Notes: generated by a model not told the origin, from the sequence alone. A stretch of 64,000 nt of DNA from Halopseudomonas xinjiangensis (GCA_011050525.1 DRFO01000020.1:124001-188000); one strand, 5' to 3'; positions 1 to 8,013 are shown, counted from the stretch's first letter. Numbers and translations: made by a program.

Positions 1-398
1 CTCCGCTGGTTTACCTGCATGGTGCAGGTAACATTATTTCGGGTCTCGAGCAGGCTCTTGAAGGCAAGCAGTCCGGTGACGAGCTGAAAGTATCGGTCGA
101 GCCGGAAAATGCCTACGGTGAATTCAGCCCTGAGCTGGTGGCAGTGCTGGGGCGCAACATGTTTGAAGGCGTGGACGAACTCGAAGTGGGAATGCAGTTT
201 CATGCTTCCGGTCCGGACGGTGGTATGCAGATAGTCACAATCACTGCGCTGGAAGGCGATGAAGTGACCGTTGACGGCAATCACCCCCTCGCAGGCCAGC
301 GTCTCACCTTTGAAGTCAAGGTAGTGGACATCCGCGATGCCAGCGAAGAAGAAATGGCCCATGGCCATGTTCACGGTGACGGTGGCGTGGAGCACTAA
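1..398 (+). CDS. slyD: SlyD-type FKBP peptidyl-prolyl cis-trans isomerase, 5' end outside window
   Basis: Partial gene. The reading frame is open from base 3 to the TAA at 396-398, and the start lies upstream of the window. The translation begins PLVYLHGAGNIISGLEQALE, which is the FKBP fold of the SlyD/FkpA-like family, and continues through the AYGE motif and an insert-in-flap region. The end is rich in acidic residues and His (HGHVHGDGG), resembling a short version of the metal-binding tail of SlyD. Family members are cytoplasmic proline isomerases and chaperones, and E. coli SlyD delivers nickel to hydrogenase. A GTG inside the gene at 138 is not the real start, because conserved FKBP residues precede it. 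Confidence 0.9.
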   Translation, partial: PLVYLHGAGNIISGLEQALEGKQSGDELKVSVEPENAYGEFSPELVAVLGRNMFEGVDELEVGMQFHASGPDGGMQIVTITALEGDEVTVDGNHPLAGQRLTFEVKVVDIRDASEEEMAHGHVHGDGGVEH

Positions 399-421
399 GC
401 TTCGGTCAGCTACAAGCTACA

Positions 422-449
422 AGCCAGGCCGTTTAGGTCTGGCTTTTTG
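422..449 (+). terminator. Rho-independent terminator after slyD
   Basis: A 9-bp stem (AGCCAGGCC pairing with GGTCTGGCT, allowing one G-U pair) with a 5-base loop is followed by TTTTTG. It lies 24 bases after the slyD stop, in the right orientation to end that transcript. Confidence 0.8.
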
Positions 450-502
450 TAGTTCCGAGCGAAAGCCATCGGCTTTCAAGTGAGAGCGTAAGGTCGGCTC
501 CT

Positions 503-688
503 TCATTGGCATCGGGGAGCCAAGAGGGATAACAGAATCAGCTCGGTCTTCTCGGATGCAGTCGGCAAGGGCCGGTGATCCCTGATGAAATACTGACCAG
601 CGGCCATGGCCGACGCGATGAATATTCCGATATTAATACCGGCATCTCCTTCCAGATCCAGCAGTACAAACTTACCCTCCCTTGCACA
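503..688 (-). pseudogene. Fragment of a small inner-membrane protein gene
   Basis: On the minus strand a frame is open from 688 down to a TGA at 503-505, about 61 codons, with no credible start codon. Its translation contains KFVLLDLEGDAGINIGIFIA, then SAMAAGQYFIRDHRPLPTAS and EKTELILLSLLAP. This reads as a membrane helix followed by a charged loop and the start of another helix. From memory it resembles the small membrane proteins annotated as ABZJ_00895 family, which are about twice as long. The N-terminal half is missing and the second helix ends abruptly in PRCQ, so it looks truncated at both ends. It sits directly downstream of the candidate immunity gene, suggesting a recombination boundary. 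The family name is uncertain; the membrane-like character is visible. Confidence 0.45.
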
Positions 689-693
689 TTAAG

Positions 694-1215
694 TTATTTT
701 TCCAGAAGCTTTCTCACGCTGCTTAATACTTGGACTGCTCTTTCATATTCCCGACTCAAGTCCTGACTGCCCGGGTAATTTGGGTCAACGCCCTCGCAAA
801 TTACAAATTGATTGATGCTTATCGAGGCAATTTTGGAGTCAGGAAAATAGATAGGTGCCGTATAGCGATAATCAGACAGCTCGACAAGATACTGCCCATT
901 GTCGCCACCAGGGCCGAAATAGTAGTCGATTTCCGCTTTGCCGGTTTCAGCCAGAAAAACAGTCTTGATTGCAGCGACCTCGCCGCGCATTAAATAGATT
1001 GCGATATCCCCCCCTTCGGAGGAGCCTTCCAACGGTTTTACCTCCACCTTAGCCGTCTTGGACAGATCCACATGCCGCCAAGGCAACGATCCCTCAACCG
1101 TACAGGATGTCTTTGAAGAGTTGGCAGCATGAGACATGCTGCCATTCACAAACAATGATGATAAAAAACAAAAAAACAAAAACAGGCGACTCGTCAAAGA
1201 AAACATCTTCGTCAT
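694..1215 (-). CDS. Candidate periplasmic immunity protein for the PAAR-M15 effector
   Basis: This 173-residue protein is not a family I recognise. The N-terminus is a Sec signal peptide: basic MTKMFSLTSR, a hydrophobic stretch to about residue 25, and a likely cleavage after SHA near residue 30. The mature part is a small soluble protein with two cysteines (near residues 38 and 139) that could form a disulfide. Its ATG overlaps the TGA of the upstream effector gene by four bases (ATGA), so the two are translationally coupled. A secreted partner fits an effector whose target, peptidoglycan, is periplasmic. The immunity role is therefore inferred from position, coupling and predicted location, not from homology. 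The gene is more AT-rich than its neighbours, as is common for effector-immunity pairs acquired by transfer. Confidence 0.65.
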   Translation of the reverse strand: MTKMFSLTSRLFLFFCFLSSLFVNGSMSHAANSSKTSCTVEGSLPWRHVDLSKTAKVEVKPLEGSSEGGDIAIYLMRGEVAAIKTVFLAETGKAEIDYYFGPGGDNGQYLVELSDYRYTAPIYFPDSKIASISINQFVICEGVDPNYPGSQDLSREYERAVQVLSSVRKLLEK

Positions 1216-2114
1216 GGTCTATGGTCCTGCTGCAATTGTCTGATAGATAGCCCAAAGTCCATCTGAAAGTGGGGTTTATCCGGAGTCGTCCAGTTGCCAC
1301 CCCATGAAAACCCATGACTGACGCCAACTTTCGCTATAGCAGTCCAGTCCGTATTCCAGATAGCCTTACCATCTCTGATCTCAACCACATCAATTGCAAG
1401 ACCATAGTTGTGATAGCTTTCCCCACCTCTGGCGTTTGTGACAACTCTTCCAGAAGCTGTTCTGCCCTGCGCATATAATGCATCTTGCTCTGCGCTCGTT
1501 CTCAGTGCTTGCGTCACTCGGAGTCTAATTCCCAGCGTTGACTCAACTTCGTTGACAAAACCGGTCGCAGCTCCTTGAACTTGGGAGTCTAACGTCGAGA
1601 TTCTCGTGTTTGTCACATTATCCCAGGTTCTTGCAGAACTCTCTTGTACAGTATCAGACGCCATATCACCCGTAAGGTCCCTGGTGGGGATTTGGGTGCT
1701 GGCGCCTTCCTGGTTGATGTCTGTTGGTTCATCTGAAAGATAGCCGGTCGTTTCCATATGCGGGTTAGAGTCCACACGGAGTCTGGACGCACCAGGAAAG
1801 GGAGGGATGCTGACAGAAAGCGCACTACCCATATGCTCATTGCCGATGCTGACAGTGCCTTCCCCGAGGAGCATATTGGCGCCGAGCGGACAGCCGCAGG
1901 CCACATAGTCGCCGGATCTTGCCGCGGGCCCTGCCGGGAGATCTACCGTCCTGCTTCCCACAGCTACGATCTCACCTATCCCTTTCTTGCAGGCTGGACA
2001 GGTTGCCTTATGGCCGACAGAGCTGGCGACGAGGCCATTGAAAAGCAAGCCGTCATTGCCTTCAATGACGACTCCGCCGGTAGACGTTTTCGAGCCGATC
2101 CCTATGCTTAGCAT
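1212..2114 (-). CDS. PAAR-domain type VI secretion effector with C-terminal M15 peptidase
   Basis: This 300-residue protein has two modules. Residues 1 to about 100 form a PAAR domain, with glycine-rich beta repeats and candidate metal ligands His35, Cys39, Cys42, Cys73 and Cys75. Such domains cap the VgrG spike of the type VI secretion system. After a Ser/Thr-rich linker (110-180), residues 190-290 form an M15 (VanY/endolysin-like) peptidase. The zinc motif SYHNYGLAID gives His235 and Asp242, and DKPHFQ gives His282; the preceding TQALRTSAEQDALYAQGR is typical of phage L-Ala-D-Glu peptidases. The expected activity is cleavage of peptidoglycan peptide stems in the target cell periplasm. No vgrG or T6SS structural gene is in the window, so this is an orphan effector island. 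An alternative, a non-secreted cell-wall hydrolase, is unlikely given the PAAR domain. Confidence 0.87.
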   Translation of the reverse strand: MLSIGIGSKTSTGGVVIEGNDGLLFNGLVASSVGHKATCPACKKGIGEIVAVGSRTVDLPAGPAARSGDYVACGCPLGANMLLGEGTVSIGNEHMGSALSVSIPPFPGASRLRVDSNPHMETTGYLSDEPTDINQEGASTQIPTRDLTGDMASDTVQESSARTWDNVTNTRISTLDSQVQGAATGFVNEVESTLGIRLRVTQALRTSAEQDALYAQGRTASGRVVTNARGGESYHNYGLAIDVVEIRDGKAIWNTDWTAIAKVGVSHGFSWGGNWTTPDKPHFQMDFGLSIRQLQQDHRP

Positions 2115-2234
2115 TTATGCGAACACTCCCTGTATACGAGGTGATTTGCTCGCGCCCCATGGCTGAAACCCGATATCTGTCGAGGAGCTGACGACGGGTA
2201 GGACTGTCTGGAAAACGGGCTGGGAGCAAGCCGA
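2115..2234 (-). pseudogene. Short open remnant ending at the effector start codon
   Basis: On the minus strand a frame of 39 codons runs from just after an in-frame TGA to a TAA that directly abuts the effector ATG (TAAATG). It reads QPVFQTVLPVVSSS then TDIGFQPWGASKSPRIQGVF. The abutting stop is what one expects if an upstream gene of the same operon, such as a T6SS adaptor or spike gene, once ended here. There is no start codon and I do not recognise the sequence, so this may be chance. Confidence 0.25.
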
Positions 2235-2365
2235 TCATACTTGCCGAGCGGGAGGGGTCAATCACGATGGGTCAGACTGGTACTCCGGTCACATTATCCA
2301 GTTGGAATAACCCTGTTATCTGCTTTCATCACCCGCATCAATAGTGGCTTTTCTTTATATCAACT

Positions 2366-2385
2366 ATAGGTGACCGGTCGTATAG
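2366..2385. promoter_or_regulatory. Putative NemR-type operator upstream of the regulator gene
   Basis: The perfect palindrome GACCGGTC lies at 2372-2379, 14 bases before the regulator ATG. The same eight bases recur at 2997-3004 in front of the reductase gene. Bases 2366-2385 add partial outer symmetry. GACC/GGTC half-sites resemble the operator of E. coli NemR as I recall it. Position over the ribosome-binding region suits autorepression. Confidence 0.5.
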
Positions 2386-2393
2386 TGCTCGGC

Positions 2394-2981
2394 ATGAACG
2401 CAATCCAAGACAAACGCGCGCGCATTCTGGCAGCGGGCACAGACGTAATGTTGCTCAAGGGCTACAACGGCACGGGCGTGCAGGAAATTACCCAGAGCGC
2501 CGGTGTTCCCAAGGGCTCCTTCTATCATTACTTCGAAAGCAAGGAAGACTTTGCGATCCAGGCGCTGCATTTTTATTACCTGCCCCGCCTGGAACGGTTT
2601 GCCAAGGCATTAAGTGCTGAGGACGCCTCGCCCCGGGAGCGCATTCTGCGGTTTTATCGAGATCTAGTGGGGTATTTTGCCAACCAGGCCGAGCCGACGC
2701 ATCAATGCTTTATTGGCAGTCTTTGCCATGAAAAGGCCGGCGAAAGTCAGCCCATCGGTTATGCGGCAAGCGCCATTCTGCAGCGTTCCAGCGACCTACT
2801 GTCCAGCTGTCTGGAGCAGGCCAAGGCCGCCGGGGAAGTGGCAGCGGACCAGGACGCCAAAGCCCTCGGCGCCTTCATCGGCGCTGCCTGGGAAGGTGCC
2901 TTGCTGCGCATGAAGATAGACCGCCAGATAAATCCGCTCAGAATTTTCATTGATCAACTGGAGCGCCTTTTGCGCCCTTGA
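2394..2981 (+). CDS. TetR-family repressor, NemR-like
   Basis: A 195-residue TetR-family regulator. Residues 1-50 hold the helix-turn-helix (VQEITQSAGVPKGSFYHYFESKE, shown in part: GVPKGSFYHYFESKEDF), followed by the all-helical ligand and dimer domain. The segment QCFIGSLCHEKA resembles the region of NemR-class proteins where E. coli NemR has its reactive cysteine, so sensing of electrophiles, quinones or chlorine species is plausible. The ATG at 2394 is preferred over an upstream frame start at 2370, because the latter would overlap the operator and add residues unlike the family. The next gene, 72 bases downstream on the same strand, is an Old Yellow Enzyme reductase, matching the nemR-nemA pairing. 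A GACCGGTC palindrome precedes both genes. Confidence 0.82.
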   Translation: MNAIQDKRARILAAGTDVMLLKGYNGTGVQEITQSAGVPKGSFYHYFESKEDFAIQALHFYYLPRLERFAKALSAEDASPRERILRFYRDLVGYFANQAEPTHQCFIGSLCHEKAGESQPIGYAASAILQRSSDLLSSCLEQAKAAGEVAADQDAKALGAFIGAAWEGALLRMKIDRQINPLRIFIDQLERLLRP

Positions 2982-2996
2982 CGTTTTATCCCAGAC

Positions 2997-3004
2997 GACC
3001 GGTC
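2997..3004. promoter_or_regulatory. Putative second NemR-type operator, upstream of the OYE gene
   Basis: GACCGGTC, identical to the site in front of the regulator, lies 49 bases before the reductase ATG, in the 72-base gap between the two genes. It suggests that the regulator also controls the reductase from a local promoter. A third copy at 3092-3099 lies inside the reductase coding sequence and may be coincidental. Confidence 0.45.
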
Positions 3005-3053
3005 AGCTCGGGCCGCTCGTGTTTCTTTCTGAAAATGACGCCAGGAGAATTCA

Positions 3054-4163
3054 ATGGCTGCTGATACTCGCCCCCTGTTTGAAACCTTCCAGACCGGTCC
3101 GCTGACGCTGAACAACCGCATTGTCATGGCACCCATGACACGTAACTTCTCGCCCCGTGGCGTACCGACCGAGCAGGTTGTGGATTATTACCGTCGGCGG
3201 GCGGAATCAGGTGTTGGTCTGATCATCACCGAGGGCACAACCATTGGCCATCCTGCCGCAAGCGGCTACCTGGACGTTCCCGCCTTTCACGGTGAGGAAG
3301 CGCTAGCCGGCTGGAAGAAAGTGGTCGACGCGGTACATGCAGTGGGCGGCAAGATTGCTCCGCAGTTATGGCACGTAGGCAACGTGCGTCGCCTGGGTAC
3401 CGAACCGAATGGTGAGGTGCCAGGCTTCGGCCCAATGGAGAAGGTGAAAGACGGAAACAAGCTGGTGCACGGCATGACCAGAGAAGATATCAAAGAGATC
3501 GTAGAAGCCTTTGCCCAAGCCGCCAGGGACGCTAAAGCCATCGGATTCGATGCGATAGAACTGCATGGAGCGCATGGCTATCTGATTGATCAGTTTTTCT
3601 GGGAAGGCGCTAACAAGCGCGATGACGAATACGGTGGCAGCATGGAAAACCGCGGTCGTTTTGCGGTTGAAATCATTGAAGCGGTACGCGCGGCGGTCGG
3701 CCCGGATTACCCGGTAATCTTCCGATTTTCCCAGTGGAAACAGCAGGACTACACGGCGCGCCTGGCACCAACACCCGAGTTGCTGAGCGCTTTCCTCGAG
3801 CCACTGTCCGCAGCAGGTGTCGATATTTTCCATTGCTCACAGCGGCGTTTCTGGGAGCCGGAGTTTGAGGGCGCGGATCTGAATCTGGCTGGCTGGACCC
3901 GCAAGATTACCGGCAAGCCTTGTATCACTGTGGGCAGCGTAGGCCTTGACGGGGAGTTTCTGGAATTCATGGTCAAGACCGACAAGGTCGCCGAGACGGC
4001 GAATATCGATGATCTGCTGGTGCGCCTGGGCGCAGGCGAGTTCGACCTGGTAGCGGTCGGCCGCGCTTTGATCGTCGACCCCGAGTGGGCGGCCAAGGTC
4101 CGCGAGGGGCGGTTCAGCGAGATTCTGTCATTCAGCCGCGAGGCGCTGAAAACGCTGGCCTGA
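3054..4163 (+). CDS. Old Yellow Enzyme family NADH:flavin oxidoreductase (NemA-like)
   Basis: A 369-residue FMN-dependent ene-reductase with a TIM-barrel fold. The N-terminus LNNRIVMAPMTRN is the flavin-binding start of the family. IELHGAHGYLIDQFF carries the paired histidines (HxxH) that bind the activated alkene substrate. WEGANKRDDEYGGSMENR is the conserved loop, and FDLVAVGRALIVDPEW binds the FMN phosphate. Relatives reduce N-ethylmaleimide, quinones, nitrate esters and other electrophiles with NAD(P)H. The start has a strong AGGAG ribosome-binding site 6 bases upstream. It follows a NemR-like repressor gene and shares a palindromic operator with it, so induction by electrophile stress is likely. 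The exact substrate cannot be read from sequence. Confidence 0.9.
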   Translation: MAADTRPLFETFQTGPLTLNNRIVMAPMTRNFSPRGVPTEQVVDYYRRRAESGVGLIITEGTTIGHPAASGYLDVPAFHGEEALAGWKKVVDAVHAVGGKIAPQLWHVGNVRRLGTEPNGEVPGFGPMEKVKDGNKLVHGMTREDIKEIVEAFAQAARDAKAIGFDAIELHGAHGYLIDQFFWEGANKRDDEYGGSMENRGRFAVEIIEAVRAAVGPDYPVIFRFSQWKQQDYTARLAPTPELLSAFLEPLSAAGVDIFHCSQRRFWEPEFEGADLNLAGWTRKITGKPCITVGSVGLDGEFLEFMVKTDKVAETANIDDLLVRLGAGEFDLVAVGRALIVDPEWAAKVREGRFSEILSFSREALKTLA

Positions 4164-4243
4164 TCATGCATCGATCGGTGCCCTGCCGGCGCGGTTTGCT
4201 GCTAAGGAGCCCGCGCTGGCAGAGTGCTGCGGTGGATGATGGG

Positions 4244-4984
4244 TTATGGCGCTGCGGGCCGTTCTCGTACCCATAGTAACGTCGAACCGGCCACCGCAGC
4301 CGGCATCACCAGCAGATTGACCAGCGGGATCAGCATGCCGAAGTACACAGGCAGGCCGAATCCCAGCGACAGCGCCCGGCGGCCCTTCATCCACCGCAAC
4401 ATGTCGATGAAGCTCACCTGATCGTTGTCCGCCTGGTAATCCACATACTGTACGGCCATCATCCAGACCCCGAATAGCAGCAGCAAGGGCGAGGCAAAGA
4501 GGTTGACCACCGGGATTAGCGTCAGCACCAGCAGCGCAATCAGCCTGGGCAGGTAATAGCTGATCTTGCGCAACTCACGTCCCACGCTTTTGGGCACCAC
4601 CAACAGAATATCCCTGTAGGTTGTCGGGGGGCTGACCAGTCCGCGCTCTTGCTCAGCGATCTTTTCCGCCAGAAAGCCATAAAACGGCGAAGCGATCAGG
4701 TTGGCGACGACGCTGAACCCAAAGAACAGAACCAGTAATACCACCAGCGCAAACAAAGGCCATAACAGCCACTCGACAAAGCTCAACCATTCCGGAAGTT
4801 GGGGAACTAACTGGCCCATCCAGAAATTGAACTGCGAGACGCCCCAGCTGATCAGGGCTGCGAACAAGGCAAGATTCAGGATCAAGGGTATGACAATAAA
4901 GCGCCGCAGGCCGGGCCGGCGCACGACTCGCCAGCCTTCCTTGAAATATTCAGGGCCCCGCAGGGGCGCCAATGATTGATTCAT
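4244..4984 (-). CDS. cysZ: CysZ-type sulfate permease
   Basis: A 246-residue inner-membrane protein of the EI24/CysZ family. Four to six hydrophobic segments are visible, near residues 28-50, 70-100, 145-180 and 212-235. The family motif SPFYGFLAEKI follows the second segment and the GFGLPVYFGMLIPLVNLLVMPAAVAG region is near the end (in part GFGLPVYFGMLIPLVN). CysZ imports sulfate for cysteine synthesis. The gene is a single unit on the minus strand, converging on the reductase gene and divergent from the peroxiredoxin remnant. The length matches E. coli CysZ (253 residues). No CysB site was identified with confidence. Confidence 0.88.
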   Translation of the reverse strand: MNQSLAPLRGPEYFKEGWRVVRRPGLRRFIVIPLILNLALFAALISWGVSQFNFWMGQLVPQLPEWLSFVEWLLWPLFALVVLLVLFFGFSVVANLIASPFYGFLAEKIAEQERGLVSPPTTYRDILLVVPKSVGRELRKISYYLPRLIALLVLTLIPVVNLFASPLLLLFGVWMMAVQYVDYQADNDQVSFIDMLRWMKGRRALSLGFGLPVYFGMLIPLVNLLVMPAAVAGSTLLWVRERPAAP

Positions 4985-5119
4985 GTTGCAGGTCCTTCAT
5001 TAAAGACGGTTCCAGATTTACGCCATAGGGGTAAACTATTTGCCCGATAAACGCATTGATGTACCGCTATTACAATCGGTGCTCTAGTATGCACCGCTAA
5101 CGAGTTTCAAGAGTGTCCC

Positions 5120-5351
5120 ATGAGCGTATTGGGTCAGCCGTCCGGCCCCGGACTTCGTTGCGCCGGCCGTTGTGTCCAAGGGCACTATTGTAGAGGATTT
5201 CGATTCTGTAACGTTGCGAGGGAAATACGCTGTCGTTTTTTCTGGCCGCTCGACCTCACCTTCGTCTGGCTGGCGTAAGGGTCAGAAAGGCATGCAAGCC
5301 GACGGTGAAGGCATGGCAGTTTACCTCGCTGAAAACGCCAAGCAGCTCTGA
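5120..5351 (+). pseudogene. Decayed 2-Cys peroxiredoxin (AhpC/Prx family) with a large internal deletion
   Basis: Three pieces in different frames read as one peroxiredoxin. From ATG 5120 comes MSVLGQP, the family N-terminus MSVLVG-P. Another frame gives VVSKGTIVEDFDSVTLRGKY then AVVF. A one-base shift in a T-run then yields FFWPLDLTFV, the stretch just before the peroxidatic cysteine. Immediately after, GWRKGQKGMQADGEGMAVYL then AENAKQL and a TGA match the extreme C-terminus of the family, which follows the resolving cysteine. Everything between the two Val-Cys-Pro motifs, roughly 120 residues, is gone, along with both cysteines. At least three lesions make this a genuine pseudogene rather than a sequencing slip. 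It lies 84 bases upstream of trxB on the same strand, which suggests a former peroxiredoxin-thioredoxin reductase operon. Confidence 0.8.
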
Positions 5352-5402
5352 TGATGCATGAGCGGTAACCGGTTTTGAGCCGAGGCCGCTCCATTCTATT
5401 GA

Positions 5403-6383
<981 letters not shown>

Positions 6384-6482
6384 GATGATCAAGCCGGGTC
6401 CGCACTATAGCTTTGCATAACCGGGCAGTGGATTACGAGCGCGGCGACTGATCCGCTTCGCTCCAGAACATACGGAGTTGAG

Positions 6483-6878
6483 ATGAACTTGCAACCTGCT
6501 CTCGACGAGCTGCATGCCGCGTTTCCCGACTTGTCTGCGGTCTACCTATTCGGCAGCCGTGCGACCGGAGATGCCGGTCCGGGCAGCGATCTGGATCTCG
6601 CAATTCTTGCTGGCACAGCGCCTGGCCCGGTAGATCTATGGGATCTGTCGAGCCGGCTGGCAGGCATCGTCGGGTGTCCGGTCGATCTGCTTGATCTGCT
6701 CACGGCCTCGACTGTTATGCAGTACCGAGTCATAACTACGGGTCAGCGTTTGTGGTCCCGTGGTAGCGAGGCGCCGTTGTACGAGAGTTTCATTCTCAGC
6801 GAAAAAACCGACCTGGATGAAGCGCGTGCCGGGATTCTGCAGGATATTTGTGATACAGGGAGGATCTATGCTGGATGA
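6483..6878 (+). CDS. mntA: MNT-domain nucleotidyltransferase antitoxin (MntA)
   Basis: A 131-residue minimal nucleotidyltransferase. The hallmark GS-x10-DxD motif is complete: Gly24-Ser25 and Asp36/Asp38 in YLFGSRATGDAGPGSDLDLA. In HEPN/MNT toxin-antitoxin systems MntA transfers AMP groups to a tyrosine of the HepT RNase and so silences it. The next gene is that partner, and its ATG lies 11 bases inside this coding sequence, so the two are translationally coupled. The gene begins 99 bases after trxB, with GGAG upstream of the ATG. All catalytic residues are present, so the system looks active. Confidence 0.9.
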   Translation: MNLQPALDELHAAFPDLSAVYLFGSRATGDAGPGSDLDLAILAGTAPGPVDLWDLSSRLAGIVGCPVDLLDLLTASTVMQYRVITTGQRLWSRGSEAPLYESFILSEKTDLDEARAGILQDICDTGRIYAG

Positions 6879-7293
6879 TGTGCTGATCAACAAGGCTGCG
6901 ACCATCGAGCGCTGCATTGCTCGCGCCCGTGAAGAGTATGCCAAGGGCGCCGAAACCTTCCTAACTGATCATACTCGCCAGGATGCAGCCATTCTCAATA
7001 TTCAGCGGGCATGCGAGGCCGCGCTCGATATGGGGCAGCACTTGATCAGGCGGGACCGGTTGGGTGTGCCGCAGAGCGCCCGCGACGTGTTTACACTGCT
7101 CGCCGAGGCCAGCTGGATCGACGTTCAACTGGCTGAGCGATTGCAGAAAATGGTCGGTTTCCGCAACATCGCAGTGCATGACTACCAGGCCCTGCAACTG
7201 CCTATCGTCGTTGCGATAATTACCGGTCACTTGGAAGACTTCTTGGGCTATAGCCGCATTCTGTTACTGCGCGACAATGAAGGCGGGTGCTAA
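6868..7293 (+). CDS. hepT: HEPN-domain RNase toxin (HepT)
   Basis: A 141-residue all-helical HEPN (DUF86) protein. It carries the RX4HXY catalytic motif as GFRNIAVHDY, with Arg99, His104 and Tyr106. Members are RNases, some of which trim tRNA ends, and the Tyr is the residue that MntA modifies with AMP. The start is set at ATG 6868, 11 bases inside mntA, because MLDDVLINKAATIERCI is the usual family N-terminus; an upstream in-frame extension to 6760 is unlike the family. The pair lies between trxB and the convergent end of the aryl polyene operon. Such pairs act in plasmid or island maintenance and phage defence. Confidence 0.9.
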   Translation: MLDDVLINKAATIERCIARAREEYAKGAETFLTDHTRQDAAILNIQRACEAALDMGQHLIRRDRLGVPQSARDVFTLLAEASWIDVQLAERLQKMVGFRNIAVHDYQALQLPIVVAIITGHLEDFLGYSRILLLRDNEGGC

Positions 7294-7402
7294 AAAGTTG
7301 TTGTAGTGAAAGCGCGAGGCCGAAATCTATCTTCCGGTGCCAAGCGAGGCGGACCATTATTAACCCGGCCACGATCCGGCTGTTTTTTGACTCAATTGGC
7401 AA

Positions 7403-8011
7403 TCAATAAAAAACGGAGTTCACCTCAGTCATGCCACTGATCATTGAAGCAGGGCCGGTTTCCAGAAGCAGCGATGCACAGCCAGTCACAGCAAGCGTCC
7501 ATTCCCGGTTTTGCCAGAGCCGTATCTGATCACTTGCTTGAAGAGCAGATTCAAGTCGTGTGTTGAAGGCTGACGAAGCTGGCTGACTGGTTTGAGCAGC
7601 CAGCTTGAACAGCGCTTCGTGCAGTGTCCAAGCCTGGTAGAACGCTTGTTGTGGTGACCTGGCCTGGCGGATTGCGTCTCGCACGTGTGGTTCGGGAAGT
7701 ATGTCTATCAAGCCTTCGAGTCGATCAGTATGACGGGAATTGAAGCGTTCCAGATCAATCCCGAAGGGTGCGTCTGACAGCCCGGCAATCACCAAACCCT
7801 GTTTATGCGTTATACCCGCAAACCAGTTCGAAGCTAGTCCGAGGTGCCTTGGTGGACCGCGTCCGCGTGGGCTCCAGTCTGCTTCCGGGCAGGTGAAGCC
7901 TTGATTAGCGGTCAACTGGCTCAGCAATCGGCGCGCCTCGCGGGAGCACATGGTCCCGGAGCTGGAAGTAGGTAACTTAGAAACGGCGAGCAGTACCTGT
8001 TGTCTGGCCAT
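7403..8011 (-). CDS. 4'-phosphopantetheinyl transferase of the aryl polyene cluster
   Basis: A 202-residue Sfp/AcpT-like transferase that attaches the phosphopantetheine arm of CoA to acyl carrier proteins. The magnesium-binding motif GIDLE is at residues 84-88. The second motif reads WTLHEALFKL at 128-137, with Glu132 and Lys136 in place but His131 where most family members have Lys (W-x2-KEA-x3-K). It is the last gene of the operon, two bases after the preceding stop, and presumably loads the cluster's two ACPs. It converges on hepT, with about 110 bases between them. The His-for-Lys change could be a normal subfamily trait. Confidence 0.83.
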   Translation of the reverse strand: MARQQVLLAVSKLPTSSSGTMCSREARRLLSQLTANQGFTCPEADWSPRGRGPPRHLGLASNWFAGITHKQGLVIAGLSDAPFGIDLERFNSRHTDRLEGLIDILPEPHVRDAIRQARSPQQAFYQAWTLHEALFKLAAQTSQPASSAFNTRLESALQASDQIRLWQNREWTLAVTGCASLLLETGPASMISGMTEVNSVFY

Positions 8012-8013
8012 GC

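Noticed and set aside
2062..2265. Minus-strand open frame of 67 codons ahead of the effector gene
   Set aside because: It runs into the effector gene in another frame and lacks a ribosome-binding site. A different frame here shows the more interesting abutting stop.
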